Positions 8,536 to 16,262 of a DNA stretch of 64,000 nt are shown here, in pieces. Source of the DNA: Amycolatopsis sp. FBCC-B4732 (GTDB lineage Bacteria; Actinomycetota; Actinomycetes; Mycobacteriales; Pseudonocardiaceae); contig NZ_CP095376.1 of the NCBI RefSeq assembly GCF_023008405.1, positions 3,744,001-3,808,000 of the forward strand, in the 5' to 3' direction. Within the stretch, counting starts at the first letter, position 1. Each line of letters starts with the position of its first letter. Position numbers and translations under genes: made by a program. The notes under the pieces were generated by a model. The model made no database searches and was not told the DNA's origin. It worked only from the letters and a program-made list of their open reading frames with translations.

Positions 8536-8611
8536 ACTTGTTCCAGCACATGAGCAAGCCACCAAACCTTGCCCCGTCGTCGGATGTTGCCCGAAACAGT
8601 AACGTGTTCTA
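8532..8611 (+). promoter_or_regulatory. two KstR-like operator boxes upstream of the acyl-CoA ligase
   Basis: TGAAACTTGTTCCA (8532-8545) fits the TnnAACnnGTTnnA pattern known for KstR-type repressors at every fixed base. AGTAACGTGTTCTA (8598-8611) misses only the first T. The box centres lie 66 bp apart, and the second is 25 bp from the start codon. Binding by a KstR-like TetR protein is inferred; no such regulator gene lies in the window. Confidence 0.5.
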
Positions 8612-8636
8612 GTCTGGCGCCGTGGAAGGGAGCCCG

Positions 8637-10226
8637 ATGGACGAGCAGGCGATGCGGTACCCGAACCACCTCGGACACCTCGTCGTGTCCGCCCTCAAGC
8701 GCCACCGGGACAAGCCCGTGATGGTGCTCGGCGACACCACGCTGACCGGGGGCCGGACCGCCGAACAGGTCAGCCAGTACGCCCAGGCCTTCGAAGCGCT
8801 CGGGGCCGGCACCGGGGCACCCGTGGCGCTGCTGTCGCTGAACCGGCCCGAAGTCCTGCTCGTCATCGCCTCCGGGCAGGTGCAGGGCTCGCGGCGGACC
8901 GCGCTGCACCCGCTGGGCTCGCTCGACGACCACGCCTACATCCTCGCCGACGCCGGCATCACCACGCTGATCATCGACCCGGTGCCCGCCTTCGTCGGCC
9001 GCGCGCTCGGCCTCCTGGAGAAGGTGCCCGGGCTGACCCGGGTGCTCACCATCGGACCGGTGCCGGACGCACTGTCCCACGTCGGCAAGGACCTGACCGC
9101 GGCCGCCGCCGGGTTCGAGCCGCGGCCGCTCGTGCCGGTCGAGCTGCCGCCGGACCAGGTCGTGTCCATCACCTACACCGGCGGCACCACGGGGAAACCC
9201 AAGGGCGTCATGGGTACCGCGCGGGCGATGACCACGATGACCCAGATCCAGCTTTCCGAGTGGGAGTGGCCGGAAGCGCCGAAGTTCCTCATCTGCACCC
9301 CGCTTTCCCACGCCGGCGCGGCGTTCTTCGCGCCGACGCTGCTCAAGGGCGGCTCCCTGGTCGTGCTGCCGAAGTTCGACGTCGCCGAAGTGCTGCGCGT
9401 CATCGAAGAGCAGCGGATCACCGCCACCATGCTGGTGCCGACCATGCTCTACGCCCTGATGGACCACCCCGACTCGCGCACCCGCGACCTCTCGTCGCTG
9501 CAGACGGTCTACTACGGGGCGGCGTCGATCAACCCGGTGCGGCTGCGCGAGGCGATCGACCGGTTCGGGCCGATCTTCGCGCAGTACTACGGCCAGTCCG
9601 AAGCCCCGATGGCGATCAGCTACCTCGCCAAGGGCGACCACGACGACGCGCGGCTGGCGTCCTGCGGGCGGCCGTCGGCCTTCCTCCGCACGGCGCTCCT
9701 CGGCCCCGACGGCGCCCCGGTGGCCCCCGGCGAGCCCGGCGAGATCTGCGTTGCCGGGCCGCTGCTGGCCGGCGGCTACTGGAACCTGCCGGAAGTCACC
9801 GCCGAGACCTTCCGCGACGGCTGGCTGCACACCGGCGACGTCGCCCGCGAGGACGAGGACGGGTTCTGGTTCATCGTCGACCGGGTCAAGGACATGATCG
9901 TCACCGGCGGGTTCAACGTGTTCCCCCGCGAGGTGGAGGACGTCGTCGCCGAGCACCCCGCGGTCGCGCAGGTCGGCGTGATCGGCACGCCGGACGAGAA
10001 GTGGGGCGAGGCCGTGACGGCGGTCGTCGTCCTGCGCGAAGCCCTGGACGAGGCCGCGATCGAGCGTCTCACCACCGAGATCCAAGCGGCGGTACGGGAG
10101 CGCAAGGGCCCGGTGCACGTCCCCAAACAGGTGATCGTCGCCGCTTCCCTGCCGATGACGGGGCTGGGCAAGCCGGACAAGAAGGCGCTCCGCGCTCAGT
10201 ACGAGCCCCGCAGCGCCGCCGTGTAG
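8637..10226 (+). CDS. AMP-dependent acyl-CoA synthetase/ligase (FadD-like)
   Basis: 529-residue adenylate-forming enzyme activating a carboxylic acid to its CoA thioester. The P-loop motif TYTGGTTGKPKGVM, A5-like motif YYGQSEAP, A7 motif GWLHTGDVAREDEDGFW, hinge DRVKDMIVTGGFNVFPREVE and C-terminal catalytic Lys (GLGKPDKK) are all present. GGAAGGGAG at 8624-8632 supports ATG 8637 rather than GTG 8622. It is monocistronic between a terminator and the convergent ECF41 gene. The KstR-like boxes hint at a sterol or branched lipid side-chain acid, but substrate specificity cannot be read from sequence. Confidence 0.9.
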   Translation: MDEQAMRYPNHLGHLVVSALKRHRDKPVMVLGDTTLTGGRTAEQVSQYAQAFEALGAGTGAPVALLSLNRPEVLLVIASGQVQGSRRTALHPLGSLDDHAYILADAGITTLIIDPVPAFVGRALGLLEKVPGLTRVLTIGPVPDALSHVGKDLTAAAAGFEPRPLVPVELPPDQVVSITYTGGTTGKPKGVMGTARAMTTMTQIQLSEWEWPEAPKFLICTPLSHAGAAFFAPTLLKGGSLVVLPKFDVAEVLRVIEEQRITATMLVPTMLYALMDHPDSRTRDLSSLQTVYYGAASINPVRLREAIDRFGPIFAQYYGQSEAPMAISYLAKGDHDDARLASCGRPSAFLRTALLGPDGAPVAPGEPGEICVAGPLLAGGYWNLPEVTAETFRDGWLHTGDVAREDEDGFWFIVDRVKDMIVTGGFNVFPREVEDVVAEHPAVAQVGVIGTPDEKWGEAVTAVVVLREALDEAAIERLTTEIQAAVRERKGPVHVPKQVIVAASLPMTGLGKPDKKALRAQYEPRSAAV

Positions 10227-10230
10227 GGCG

Positions 10231-11091
10231 TTATACGGCGGCGAGCTTGCCCGGGTTCATCATCCACAGCACCTGGTCGATGCCTTCGCCGGACGCGGTG
10301 ACGGTGAGCACGGTGAAGACTTCGCCGTCCCGCGAGAGCAGCATGGCGTGCGCGCCGTTGACGAACGCCGGCGTCACCGAGACACCGGCCCAGAACCGGG
10401 TGGCGAACGCGCGGATGTACTTCGCCACCGTGGTCGCGCCGCGCACCGGGATGCGCGAAGCCCGGGCCGCTCCCCCGCCGTCGGAGTAACTGATGACGTC
10501 GGCGGCGAAGAGCTCCTCCAGCGCCGCCAGGTCGCCGGCCTGGGCCGCGGCGACGAACGCGGTCAGCAGGCGGCGCTGCTCGGGCAGCCCGGCGGGCGTG
10601 CGGCGCCCGGCCGCCAGGTGCTTGCGCGCGCGGCTCACCAGCTGGCGGGCCGCGGCTTCCGACGTCTGCACGATGTCGGCGATCTCGCGGTACGGGTAGT
10701 CGAACGCTTCGCGCAGCACGTAGGCCGCGCGCTCGGTCGGGGTGAGCTTTTCCAGCAGGAGGAGCACGGCGAGCTCGAGCACGGAACCCCGTTCGGCACC
10801 CAGCTGCGGGTCGGCGGCGGTGTCGACCGGCTCCGGCAGCCACGGGCCGACGTAGGTTTCGTGGCGCGCGTAGGCGGTCTTGGTGGCGTTGATCGCCAGC
10901 CGGGTGGTGGTCGTGGCGAGGTAGGCGGCGGGGTTGAGCACCGCGGCCCGGTCGCTCGCCTGCCAGCGCAGCCAGACATCTTGCAGGAGGTCCTCGGCGT
11001 CGACGGCGCTGCCGAGCATGCGGTAGGCGATGCCGAACAGCCGCGGCCGCACCTCACCGAACACGGCGGCGGCGTCGTCGAGATCCTCCAC
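10231..11091 (-). CDS. sigJ: ECF41-type sigma factor with SnoaL-like C-terminal domain
   Basis: 286-residue sigma factor. Region 2 (RLFGIAYRMLGSAVDAEDLL) and region 4 (PTERAAYVLREAFDYPYREI) are followed by a C-terminal SnoaL/NTF2-like domain of about 110 residues. The ECF41 hallmarks are present: WLPEPV in the linker, a DGGG motif, and NPGKL at the extreme C-terminus. In this family the C-terminal domain is a fused activity regulator that replaces an anti-sigma factor. It is divergent from an SDR-type gene, the usual ECF41 partner (carboxymuconolactone decarboxylase, oxidoreductase or epimerase). GTG 11091 follows GGAAC; GTG 11109 is possible. The symbol follows the SigJ-like name and is not certain. 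Confidence 0.88.
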   Translation of the reverse strand: MEDLDDAAAVFGEVRPRLFGIAYRMLGSAVDAEDLLQDVWLRWQASDRAAVLNPAAYLATTTTRLAINATKTAYARHETYVGPWLPEPVDTAADPQLGAERGSVLELAVLLLLEKLTPTERAAYVLREAFDYPYREIADIVQTSEAAARQLVSRARKHLAAGRRTPAGLPEQRRLLTAFVAAAQAGDLAALEELFAADVISYSDGGGAARASRIPVRGATTVAKYIRAFATRFWAGVSVTPAFVNGAHAMLLSRDGEVFTVLTVTASGEGIDQVLWMMNPGKLAAV

Positions 11092-11103
11092 GGTTCCGGA
11101 TCC

Positions 11104-11133
11104 TGTCACAAATCCGCGCGCTGTCTTGTCGTA
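11104..11133 (+). promoter_or_regulatory. putative ECF41-dependent promoter
   Basis: TGTCACA (11104-11110) equals the -35 element described for ECF41 promoters. CGTA (11130-11133) after 19 bp, or TGTC slightly upstream, could be the -10. It points at the oxidoreductase gene at 11191. Confidence 0.5.
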
Positions 11134-11190
11134 GCGGGTGTGCGACGTCCCGGGACCGTCCGGGGCGCGCCGGAACGGAAAGGACGCCCC

Positions 11191-11934
11191 ATGAAGGTCG
11201 TCGTCATCGGCGGGACCGGTCTGATCGGCACCGCCCTGGTCGCGAGGCTGGCCGGGCACGGGCACGAGGCGGTGCCCGCCGCGCCGAGCACCGGCGTGAA
11301 CACGCTCACCGGAGAGGGCCTCAAGGAGGTGCTGCGGGGCGCGGACGTCGTCGTCGACGTGTCGAACTCGCCGTCGTTCGCCGACGACGACGTGATGGCC
11401 TTCTTCACCACCTCGACCCGGAACATCGTCGAGGCCGCGAAGGACGCGGGCGCCGGGCACTACGTCGCGCTCTCGGTGGTCGGCACGGACCGCCAGCCCG
11501 GCGTCGGGTACTTCCGCGCCAAGCTCGCGCAGGAGGAGCTGATCACCACGGCCGGCCTGCCGTTCTCGATCGTGCGCGCCACGCAGTTCTTCGAGTTCGC
11601 CGGCGGCATCGCGGACACCTCGACCACCGACGGCGTGGTCCGGCTGCCCGGCGCGGGCGTGCAGCCGATGGCGGCCGCGGAGGTCTCGGCCGCCGTCGGC
11701 CGGACCGCCGCGGGGACGCCGGTCGGCGGCGTCACCGAGGTGGCGGGCCCCGAGGTGTTCGGCCTCGACGAGTGGGTCCGTCGCGTGCTGACCGCGCGTT
11801 CCGACCCACGCGAGGTGGTCACCGACCCGGCGGCGCCGTACTTCGGAGCCGTCCCGGGGCCGGAAGACCTGCTGCCCGGCCCGGGCGCGCAGCTGGCGGA
11901 GACGACCCTCGCCACCTGGCTGACCCGGTCGTGA
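11191..11934 (+). CDS. NAD(P)-binding oxidoreductase (SDR/NmrA-like), ECF41 partner
   Basis: 247-residue protein with an N-terminal Rossmann motif (VIGGTGLIGTALV, residues 5-17) and the NmrA/SDR-a layout (VVDVSNSPSF, HYVALSVVGTDR, YFRAKLAQEELI, FSIVRATQFFEF). YFRAK supplies the usual Tyr-x-x-x-Lys pair. It is divergent from the ECF41 gene and preceded by TGTCACA, so it is the likely regulon member of that sigma factor. GGAAAGGA precedes the ATG. The reaction and substrate of these partners remain generally unknown. A hairpin follows the stop. Confidence 0.85.
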   Translation: MKVVVIGGTGLIGTALVARLAGHGHEAVPAAPSTGVNTLTGEGLKEVLRGADVVVDVSNSPSFADDDVMAFFTTSTRNIVEAAKDAGAGHYVALSVVGTDRQPGVGYFRAKLAQEELITTAGLPFSIVRATQFFEFAGGIADTSTTDGVVRLPGAGVQPMAAAEVSAAVGRTAAGTPVGGVTEVAGPEVFGLDEWVRRVLTARSDPREVVTDPAAPYFGAVPGPEDLLPGPGAQLAETTLATWLTRS

Positions 11935-11940
11935 CGCGGT

Positions 11941-11974
11941 CCCGCACGGGTGGCGCGGTGCCACCCCGTGCGGG
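11941..11974 (+). terminator. oxidoreductase gene terminator
   Basis: CCGCACGGGTGGC pairs with GCCACCCCGTGCGG with one bulged C. It also covers the place where the opposing dioxygenase reading frame loses homology. Confidence 0.7.
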
Positions 11975-11975
11975 G

Positions 11976-12670
11976 AAGCAGCATGCCCGGCTGGTAGATC
12001 GAATCGTCGTCGTTGAAGGTGTCGCGCCCGGTGCGCTGCACGTACGGCTCGGTCGCCGGCACCCGGGCGTTCAGCGCTTCGTCGAACATCAGCTGGGTGG
12101 TCAGCATCTTTTCGTTGCCCACGTGCACCATCACGTGGACGTGCACGGTCCGCCCGCGATACCAGCCCGGCCAGATCGTGGTGAACTCGACGGTCCCGCG
12201 CTGGTGGTGACCTGGGCGCCGCGCAGGTACCGCTTGTCGTCGGTGGGCTCGAGATCGGCGTCGCCACCGGGCGGCGGAACCCCGGTGGGCGGGGTGCTAC
12301 CACCGCCGCCGGACTGCGCTTCCGCGCCGAAGTACAGGCCACCGGCGTCGCAGTGCCAGATCTCGACGACGGCGTGCGGGATCGGTTTGCACGTCTCGCT
12401 GTCCTGCACCTGCAGGGCCACCCGCAGTTTCATCCCCTGCTTCTCCTCGCGGACGTCGCTGCGGATCTTGTCGGCGTCGAAGTAGTACGGCCCCTGGGTG
12501 GTGGCGGCGGTGAGAGTGCACGTCCGCGCGCCGGCGAAGAGCGCCGTGAGGTCGGCGTCGGTGACCGCTTGCAGCGCAACGGTTTCCCCGGTGGACGTCG
12601 TCACCGCGCTCTTGCCGGCGCACGCCGTGACCAGCGCGCCCAAACCGACCGAGCTCACCCCCGCGAGCAT
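11976..12670 (-). pseudogene. intradiol ring-cleavage dioxygenase, frameshifted and 3'-truncated
   Basis: Tat/lipoprotein-like intradiol dioxygenase in two frames. Codons from ATG 12670 encode the leader (RRRMLAGVSSVGLGALVTAC, counting upstream codons) and the first half (TTQGPYYFDADKIRSDV, KPIPHAVVEIWHCDAGG). Near 12193-12198 the frame breaks: YLRGAQVTTSAG continues as VEFTTIWPGWYRGRTVHVHVMVH one frame over, as if one base had been lost. The iron ligands (Tyr, Tyr, His, His) are therefore split. The second part ends at TFNDDDSIYQPGMLL without the usual final strand or a stop and runs into the neighbour's terminator, so about 25 C-terminal residues are also missing. A sequencing error could explain the frameshift but not the truncation. 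Confidence 0.75.
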
Positions 12671-12801
12671 CCGCCGTCTATGGCCGGTTGACTTCCGCCT
12701 GACCCGGCCTTGGCACAGCGTGGGGACGACAGCTGTGACCGGCCTGCGATGAAGCTTTGCGTCGCCGAACGGTCACGGAGGGCCATGCTGCTACGCTCTA
12801 C

Positions 12802-13226
12802 TCAACTAATTGACTAGGTGAGGTGGCGCATGAGCAGCTTCCGCAAGGCCGTCGAAGCCCGTGATCCCGAGGCCATGGCCGCGACGCTCGCGGAGAGCGT
12901 CGTGTTCCGCAGCCCGGTGGCGTTCAAGCCCTACCCCGGCAAGGCGATCACCGCCGCGATCCTGCGGGGTGTCCTGCGCGTCTTCGAAGATTTCCGTTAC
13001 GTGCGCGAGCTGAGCGGCGACGAGGGCCGGGACCACGCGCTCGTCTTCGAAGCCCGGATCGGGGACGTGCGGGTCGAGGGCTGCGACTTCCTGCACCTCG
13101 ACGCCGATGGCCTGATCGACGAGTTCACGGTGATGGTCCGCCCGCTGTCGGCGGCGCAGGCACTGGCCGAGGCGATGGCGGCTCAGTTCGAGCAGATTCA
13201 GCGCGAAGCACTCAACTAAGTGAGTA
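12802..13226. promoter_or_regulatory. paired PadR operator-like elements (12802-12816 and 13212-13226)
   Basis: TCAACTAATTGACTA lies just upstream of the first gene and TCAACTAAGTGAGTA spans the stop of that gene and the start of the PadR gene. They agree at 13 of 15 positions. TCAA and TTGA form a small inverted repeat in the first copy. The coordinates span both copies; only the two 15-mers are claimed. Confidence 0.45.
12830..13219 (+). CDS. NTF2-like/SnoaL-fold protein
   Basis: 129-residue single-domain protein with an NTF2-like cone fold pattern: an N-terminal helix (SSFRKAVEARDPEAMAATLA), then VVFRSPVAFKPYPGKAITAAILRGV and strands ending LIDEFTVMVRPLSAAQALAEAM. The family contains polyketide cyclases, hydratases and many orphan ligand-binders; no catalytic set is evident. 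ATG 12830 has AGGTGAGG six bases upstream, so GTG 12818 is unlikely. Its TAA abuts the GTG of the PadR gene, so they form a two-gene operon. The protein may bind or convert the ligand sensed by that regulator, which is inference. Confidence 0.8.
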   Translation: MSSFRKAVEARDPEAMAATLAESVVFRSPVAFKPYPGKAITAAILRGVLRVFEDFRYVRELSGDEGRDHALVFEARIGDVRVEGCDFLHLDADGLIDEFTVMVRPLSAAQALAEAMAAQFEQIQREALN

Positions 13227-13786
13227 TGGCACTGCGCCACGCCCTGATGGCGGCGCTGCTCGAAGGCGAGGCGTCGGGCTACGACCTCGCGAAGGGTTTC
13301 GACGCCTCGGTGGCGAACTTCTGGGCGGCGACCCCGCAGCAGCTCTACCGCGAACTCGACCGGATGGCGACCGGCGGCCTGGTCGCGGCCCGGCTCGTGC
13401 ACCAGGAACGCCGTCCGGACAAGCGCCTGTTCTCGCTGACCGAGGCCGGGCGCCGGGCGTTGCGCGAGTTCACCGCGCGCCAGCCCCGCCCGGGCGTGAT
13501 CCGCGACGAGCTCATGGTCCAGGTGCAAGCGGTGGACGAGGGCGACGACGCAGCGGTGCAGGCCGCGCTCGAGGAGCGGATGGCCCGCGCGGAAGCCAAG
13601 ATCGCCCGCTACGAGCGGCTCCGCGCGCGGCTGCTGGACGGCCGCTTCGAAGACGACTACCTCGCCGAGGCGGAGCGGATCGGGCCGTACCTGACGCTGA
13701 TGCGCGGGCTGGCGTTCGAGCGCGAGAACCTGCGCTGGTGCGAGCAGTCCCTGAAGATCCTGCGGCGCCGCGCGGCCGGCGCCTAG
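13220..13786 (+). CDS. PadR family transcriptional regulator
   Basis: 188-residue PadR regulator with the winged helix at about 5-80 (RHALMAALLEGEASGYDLAK, QQLYRELDRMATGGLVAA, DKRLFSLTEAGRRAL) and a long helical C-terminal dimerisation half (VirR-like). GTG 13220 follows the previous gene's TAA with no gap or ribosome site, which implies translational coupling; ATG 13226 is the alternative. A degenerate copy of the upstream TCAACTAA element covers this start, compatible with autoregulation at two sites. It is convergent with the response regulator gene, 4 bp away. Confidence 0.9.
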   Translation: MSMALRHALMAALLEGEASGYDLAKGFDASVANFWAATPQQLYRELDRMATGGLVAARLVHQERRPDKRLFSLTEAGRRALREFTARQPRPGVIRDELMVQVQAVDEGDDAAVQAALEERMARAEAKIARYERLRARLLDGRFEDDYLAEAERIGPYLTLMRGLAFERENLRWCEQSLKILRRRAAGA

Positions 13787-13790
13787 CGCG

Positions 13791-14435
13791 TCAGCTCAAG
13801 CCGGCGTCGTGGACCAGGATCGCCACCTGGGTGCGGTTCGCCGCCGCGAGCTTGGCCATGATGCGTCCGATGTGGACTTTGATCGTCGACTCGCTCACCA
13901 CGAGCGCCTTCGCGATCTCCGCGTTGCTCTGGCCGCGTCCGATGTGGACGGCGACGTCGTGCTCCCGCGGCGTCAGCACCGACAGCCGGGCCCTGGCCTG
14001 GACGCTCCCGCCGCCCGAGGCGAAGTCCGCGAGCAGGCGCTTGGTGATCTTCGGGGACAGCATCGCCTCGCCGCGGGCCGCCACCCGGACCGCCGTCACC
14101 AGCTCGCGGGGCGGGGTGTCCTTGAGCAGGAAGCCCGCCGCGCCGTGGCGCAGCGCCGTGTAGACGTACTCGTCGACGTCGAACGTCGTCAGCACGACCA
14201 CCGCGGGCGCCGCCGGGTGGCCGGCCAGCCGCTTGACCACCTCGAGGCCGTCGACCTTCGGCATCTGGACGTCGGTGAGCACGACGTCCGGCCGGTGGCG
14301 GTCGGTCAGCTCGACCGCGCGCGAGCCGTCGGTGTCCTCGGCCACCACCTCGACGTCGTCGGCCGACTCGAGGATCATCCGGATGCCGCTGCGGACGAGT
14401 TCCTCGTCCTCCAGCAGCACGACCTTCACCGTCAT
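13791..14435 (-). CDS. NarL/FixJ family response regulator
   Basis: 214-residue two-component regulator. The receiver domain has the acidic pair E9-D10, phospho-acceptor D55 (VVLTDVQMP), Thr and the conserved Lys in GFLLKDTPP. A LuxR-type helix-turn-helix occupies about 145-205 (LTPREHDVAVHIGRGQSNAEIA, VSESTIKVHIGRIMAKL). It overlaps the histidine kinase gene by 4 nt and is last in the five-gene operon. It probably activates the same operon in response to the kinase signal. Confidence 0.95.
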   Translation of the reverse strand: MTVKVVLLEDEELVRSGIRMILESADDVEVVAEDTDGSRAVELTDRHRPDVVLTDVQMPKVDGLEVVKRLAGHPAAPAVVVLTTFDVDEYVYTALRHGAAGFLLKDTPPRELVTAVRVAARGEAMLSPKITKRLLADFASGGGSVQARARLSVLTPREHDVAVHIGRGQSNAEIAKALVVSESTIKVHIGRIMAKLAAANRTQVAILVHDAGLS

Positions 14436-15589
14436 CGTGCTTCCCTTCCCACCGGGAACCGGGCCAGCACCCGGAACCGGCCGTCGCCCGCGGGGCCCGT
14501 CCGCAGGTCGCCGCCCGCCAGTTCCACCCGCTCCCGCATGCCGACCAGCCCGTAGCCGGACCCCGGGACGGCGCTGCCGTGCGGGGTGAGCCGGTTGGTC
14601 ACCTCCACCGCGAGCCGGTCACCGGTGACGTCCAGCCGGACGTCGACCGCCGCGTGCGGCGCGTGCTTGCCCGCGTTGGTCAGCGCTTCCTGCACGACCC
14701 GGTAGACGGCGCGGCCGACCTGGTCCGGCACCACGGGCAGCGGGTCGGGCAGCGCCAGCTCGACCCGCGCACCGGTCGCGGTGACCTCTTCCACCAGGTC
14801 TTCCAGCGACGCGAGCACCCCGGCGCCCGGCACCTCGACGGCGTCGTCGCGCAGCACGCGCAGGATGTCCCGCAGCTCGTCGAGCGCGGACGCGCTGGTG
14901 GCCCGGATCGTCTCGGCGGCCTGCTCGGTCTTCTCGTCCGGCGCCCGCAGCGACAGCGCGCCGGCCTGCAGCGCGACGGCCGTCACGCGGTGGGCGACGA
15001 CGTCGTGCATCTCCCGCGCGATCCGCCGCCGCTCGGCGAAGACCGCCTGGTCGGCCAGCAGTGTGCGGGTGCGCTCGGCTTCGTCGGCCCGCTCCCGCAG
15101 CACGGTCAGCAGGGCGGCGCGCTGGTGCATCCACAGGCCGGCCAGCACCGGGCCGAGCACGAAGAAGCCCAGCACGAGCACCAGCAGCGTGAAGCTCTCC
15201 GGCGCCCGCAGCACCGGCACGACGTTCCCGGCGATCCCGGCGATGACGACCGCCAGCCCGGTCACGACGCTCACGCCGTACCGGACGGCGACCGAGTACT
15301 GCGCCACCATCAGCGGCAGCAGCGTCACTCCGGCCGGCATGCACGCGACCGCGACCAGCAGCACCAGGAACGGCCAGCGCCGCCGCACGAGCAGCGCGAG
15401 CCCCGAGACGACCACCGCCGGCACGTAGAGCGCCGGGTGCGGGTCACGCGGGTCACCGCCGGCGAGGGTGACCGCGATGATGGCGGCGGCCACGGCGACG
15501 TCGAGCGCGAGCAGGAGGGCGCGCCCGTCCCACCACACCAGCGCTCGCCTCATCGTGCCCAGGTTAGGGCGCACGCGGTCAGCCGTCAC
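14432..15589 (-). CDS. sensor histidine kinase (HisKA_3 type)
   Basis: 385-residue membrane kinase. Several hydrophobic segments fill the first 150 residues. The HisKA_3 dimerisation/phosphoacceptor box is RRIAREMHDVVAHRV (His near 195), followed by the HATPase domain with an N-box (VVQEALTNAGKHA) and GSGYGLVGMRERV. It is partner of the response regulator, which it overlaps by 4 nt. GTG 15589 lies inside the end of the permease gene (11-nt overlap) and fits the coupling seen through the operon; ATG 15553 gives a shorter N-terminus. Neither start has a clear ribosome site. Confidence 0.92.
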   Translation of the reverse strand: MTADRVRPNLGTMRRALVWWDGRALLLALDVAVAAAIIAVTLAGGDPRDPHPALYVPAVVVSGLALLVRRRWPFLVLLVAVACMPAGVTLLPLMVAQYSVAVRYGVSVVTGLAVVIAGIAGNVVPVLRAPESFTLLVLVLGFFVLGPVLAGLWMHQRAALLTVLRERADEAERTRTLLADQAVFAERRRIAREMHDVVAHRVTAVALQAGALSLRAPDEKTEQAAETIRATSASALDELRDILRVLRDDAVEVPGAGVLASLEDLVEEVTATGARVELALPDPLPVVPDQVGRAVYRVVQEALTNAGKHAPHAAVDVRLDVTGDRLAVEVTNRLTPHGSAVPGSGYGLVGMRERVELAGGDLRTGPAGDGRFRVLARFPVGREAR

Positions 15590-16262
15590 GGCGAGGCAGG
15601 GTGAAGGTCACGACCGCGAGCCCCGCGGCCACCAGCCCCGCGAACACCCCGGTGCCCGAAGGAGCGGACAACGCGGTGCCGCTGACCGGCAAGGCGGTCA
15701 TGGGCACGCCGCCGAGCGCGGCCAGCGCCGTCTCCGCGACGAACACCCACACCGCGAAGACCCCGATCGCCGGCCCGGTGTGCCGCAGCAGCCCGCCGAG
15801 CGCGACCCCGGCGAGTCCGGAAAGGACGGTCAGCAGCAGCACGCCCGCGACCGCCCTGCCTGCCGCCCCCGCGCCGGCAGGCAGGGCACCCCCACCGGTG
15901 AGCACCCCGGCGGCGGTCAGCACCGCCATCAGCACGCCGCCGCCCAGCCCGAACCCGGCGGTCACGAGCGCCCGCGCCCCGACGATCCGGGCCGGCGAGC
16001 GCAGCACGAGCTTGGTGGTGGCGAGGGTCCCGTGCTGGTGGTCGAGCCCGAACGCGGCCACCCCCACGGCGGCGACGAGCAAGGCGCCCACGCGGTCGGT
16101 GAGGCCGAACGCGGAGGTGAACGCGTCCAAGCTGCCGAGGTCGCGTTTGAGCCCCCAGTAGAGCCCGGAGGCGAACTGAACGGCCCCGGCGCCGGCGAGC
16201 AGCAGCCACGTGGAGCGCAGGGACCGGACGCGGAACCATTCGTAGGCGAGGGCGTGCGTCAC
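15579..16262 (-). CDS. ABC-2 type transporter permease
   Basis: 227-residue membrane protein with about six hydrophobic segments, for example STWLLLAGAGAVQFASGLYW and AGRAVAGVLLLTVLSGLAGV. It matches the short ABC-2/NatB-like permeases paired with drug or lantibiotic exporter ATPases. It starts at GTG 16262, overlapping the ATPase stop by 4 nt (GTGA), so ATPase and permease form one transporter. Two-component regulation by the downstream kinase pair resembles antimicrobial-peptide resistance modules; the substrate is not deducible. Confidence 0.85.
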   Translation of the reverse strand: MTHALAYEWFRVRSLRSTWLLLAGAGAVQFASGLYWGLKRDLGSLDAFTSAFGLTDRVGALLVAAVGVAAFGLDHQHGTLATTKLVLRSPARIVGARALVTAGFGLGGGVLMAVLTAAGVLTGGGALPAGAGAAGRAVAGVLLLTVLSGLAGVALGGLLRHTGPAIGVFAVWVFVAETALAALGGVPMTALPVSGTALSAPSGTGVFAGLVAAGLAVVTFTLPRRDG

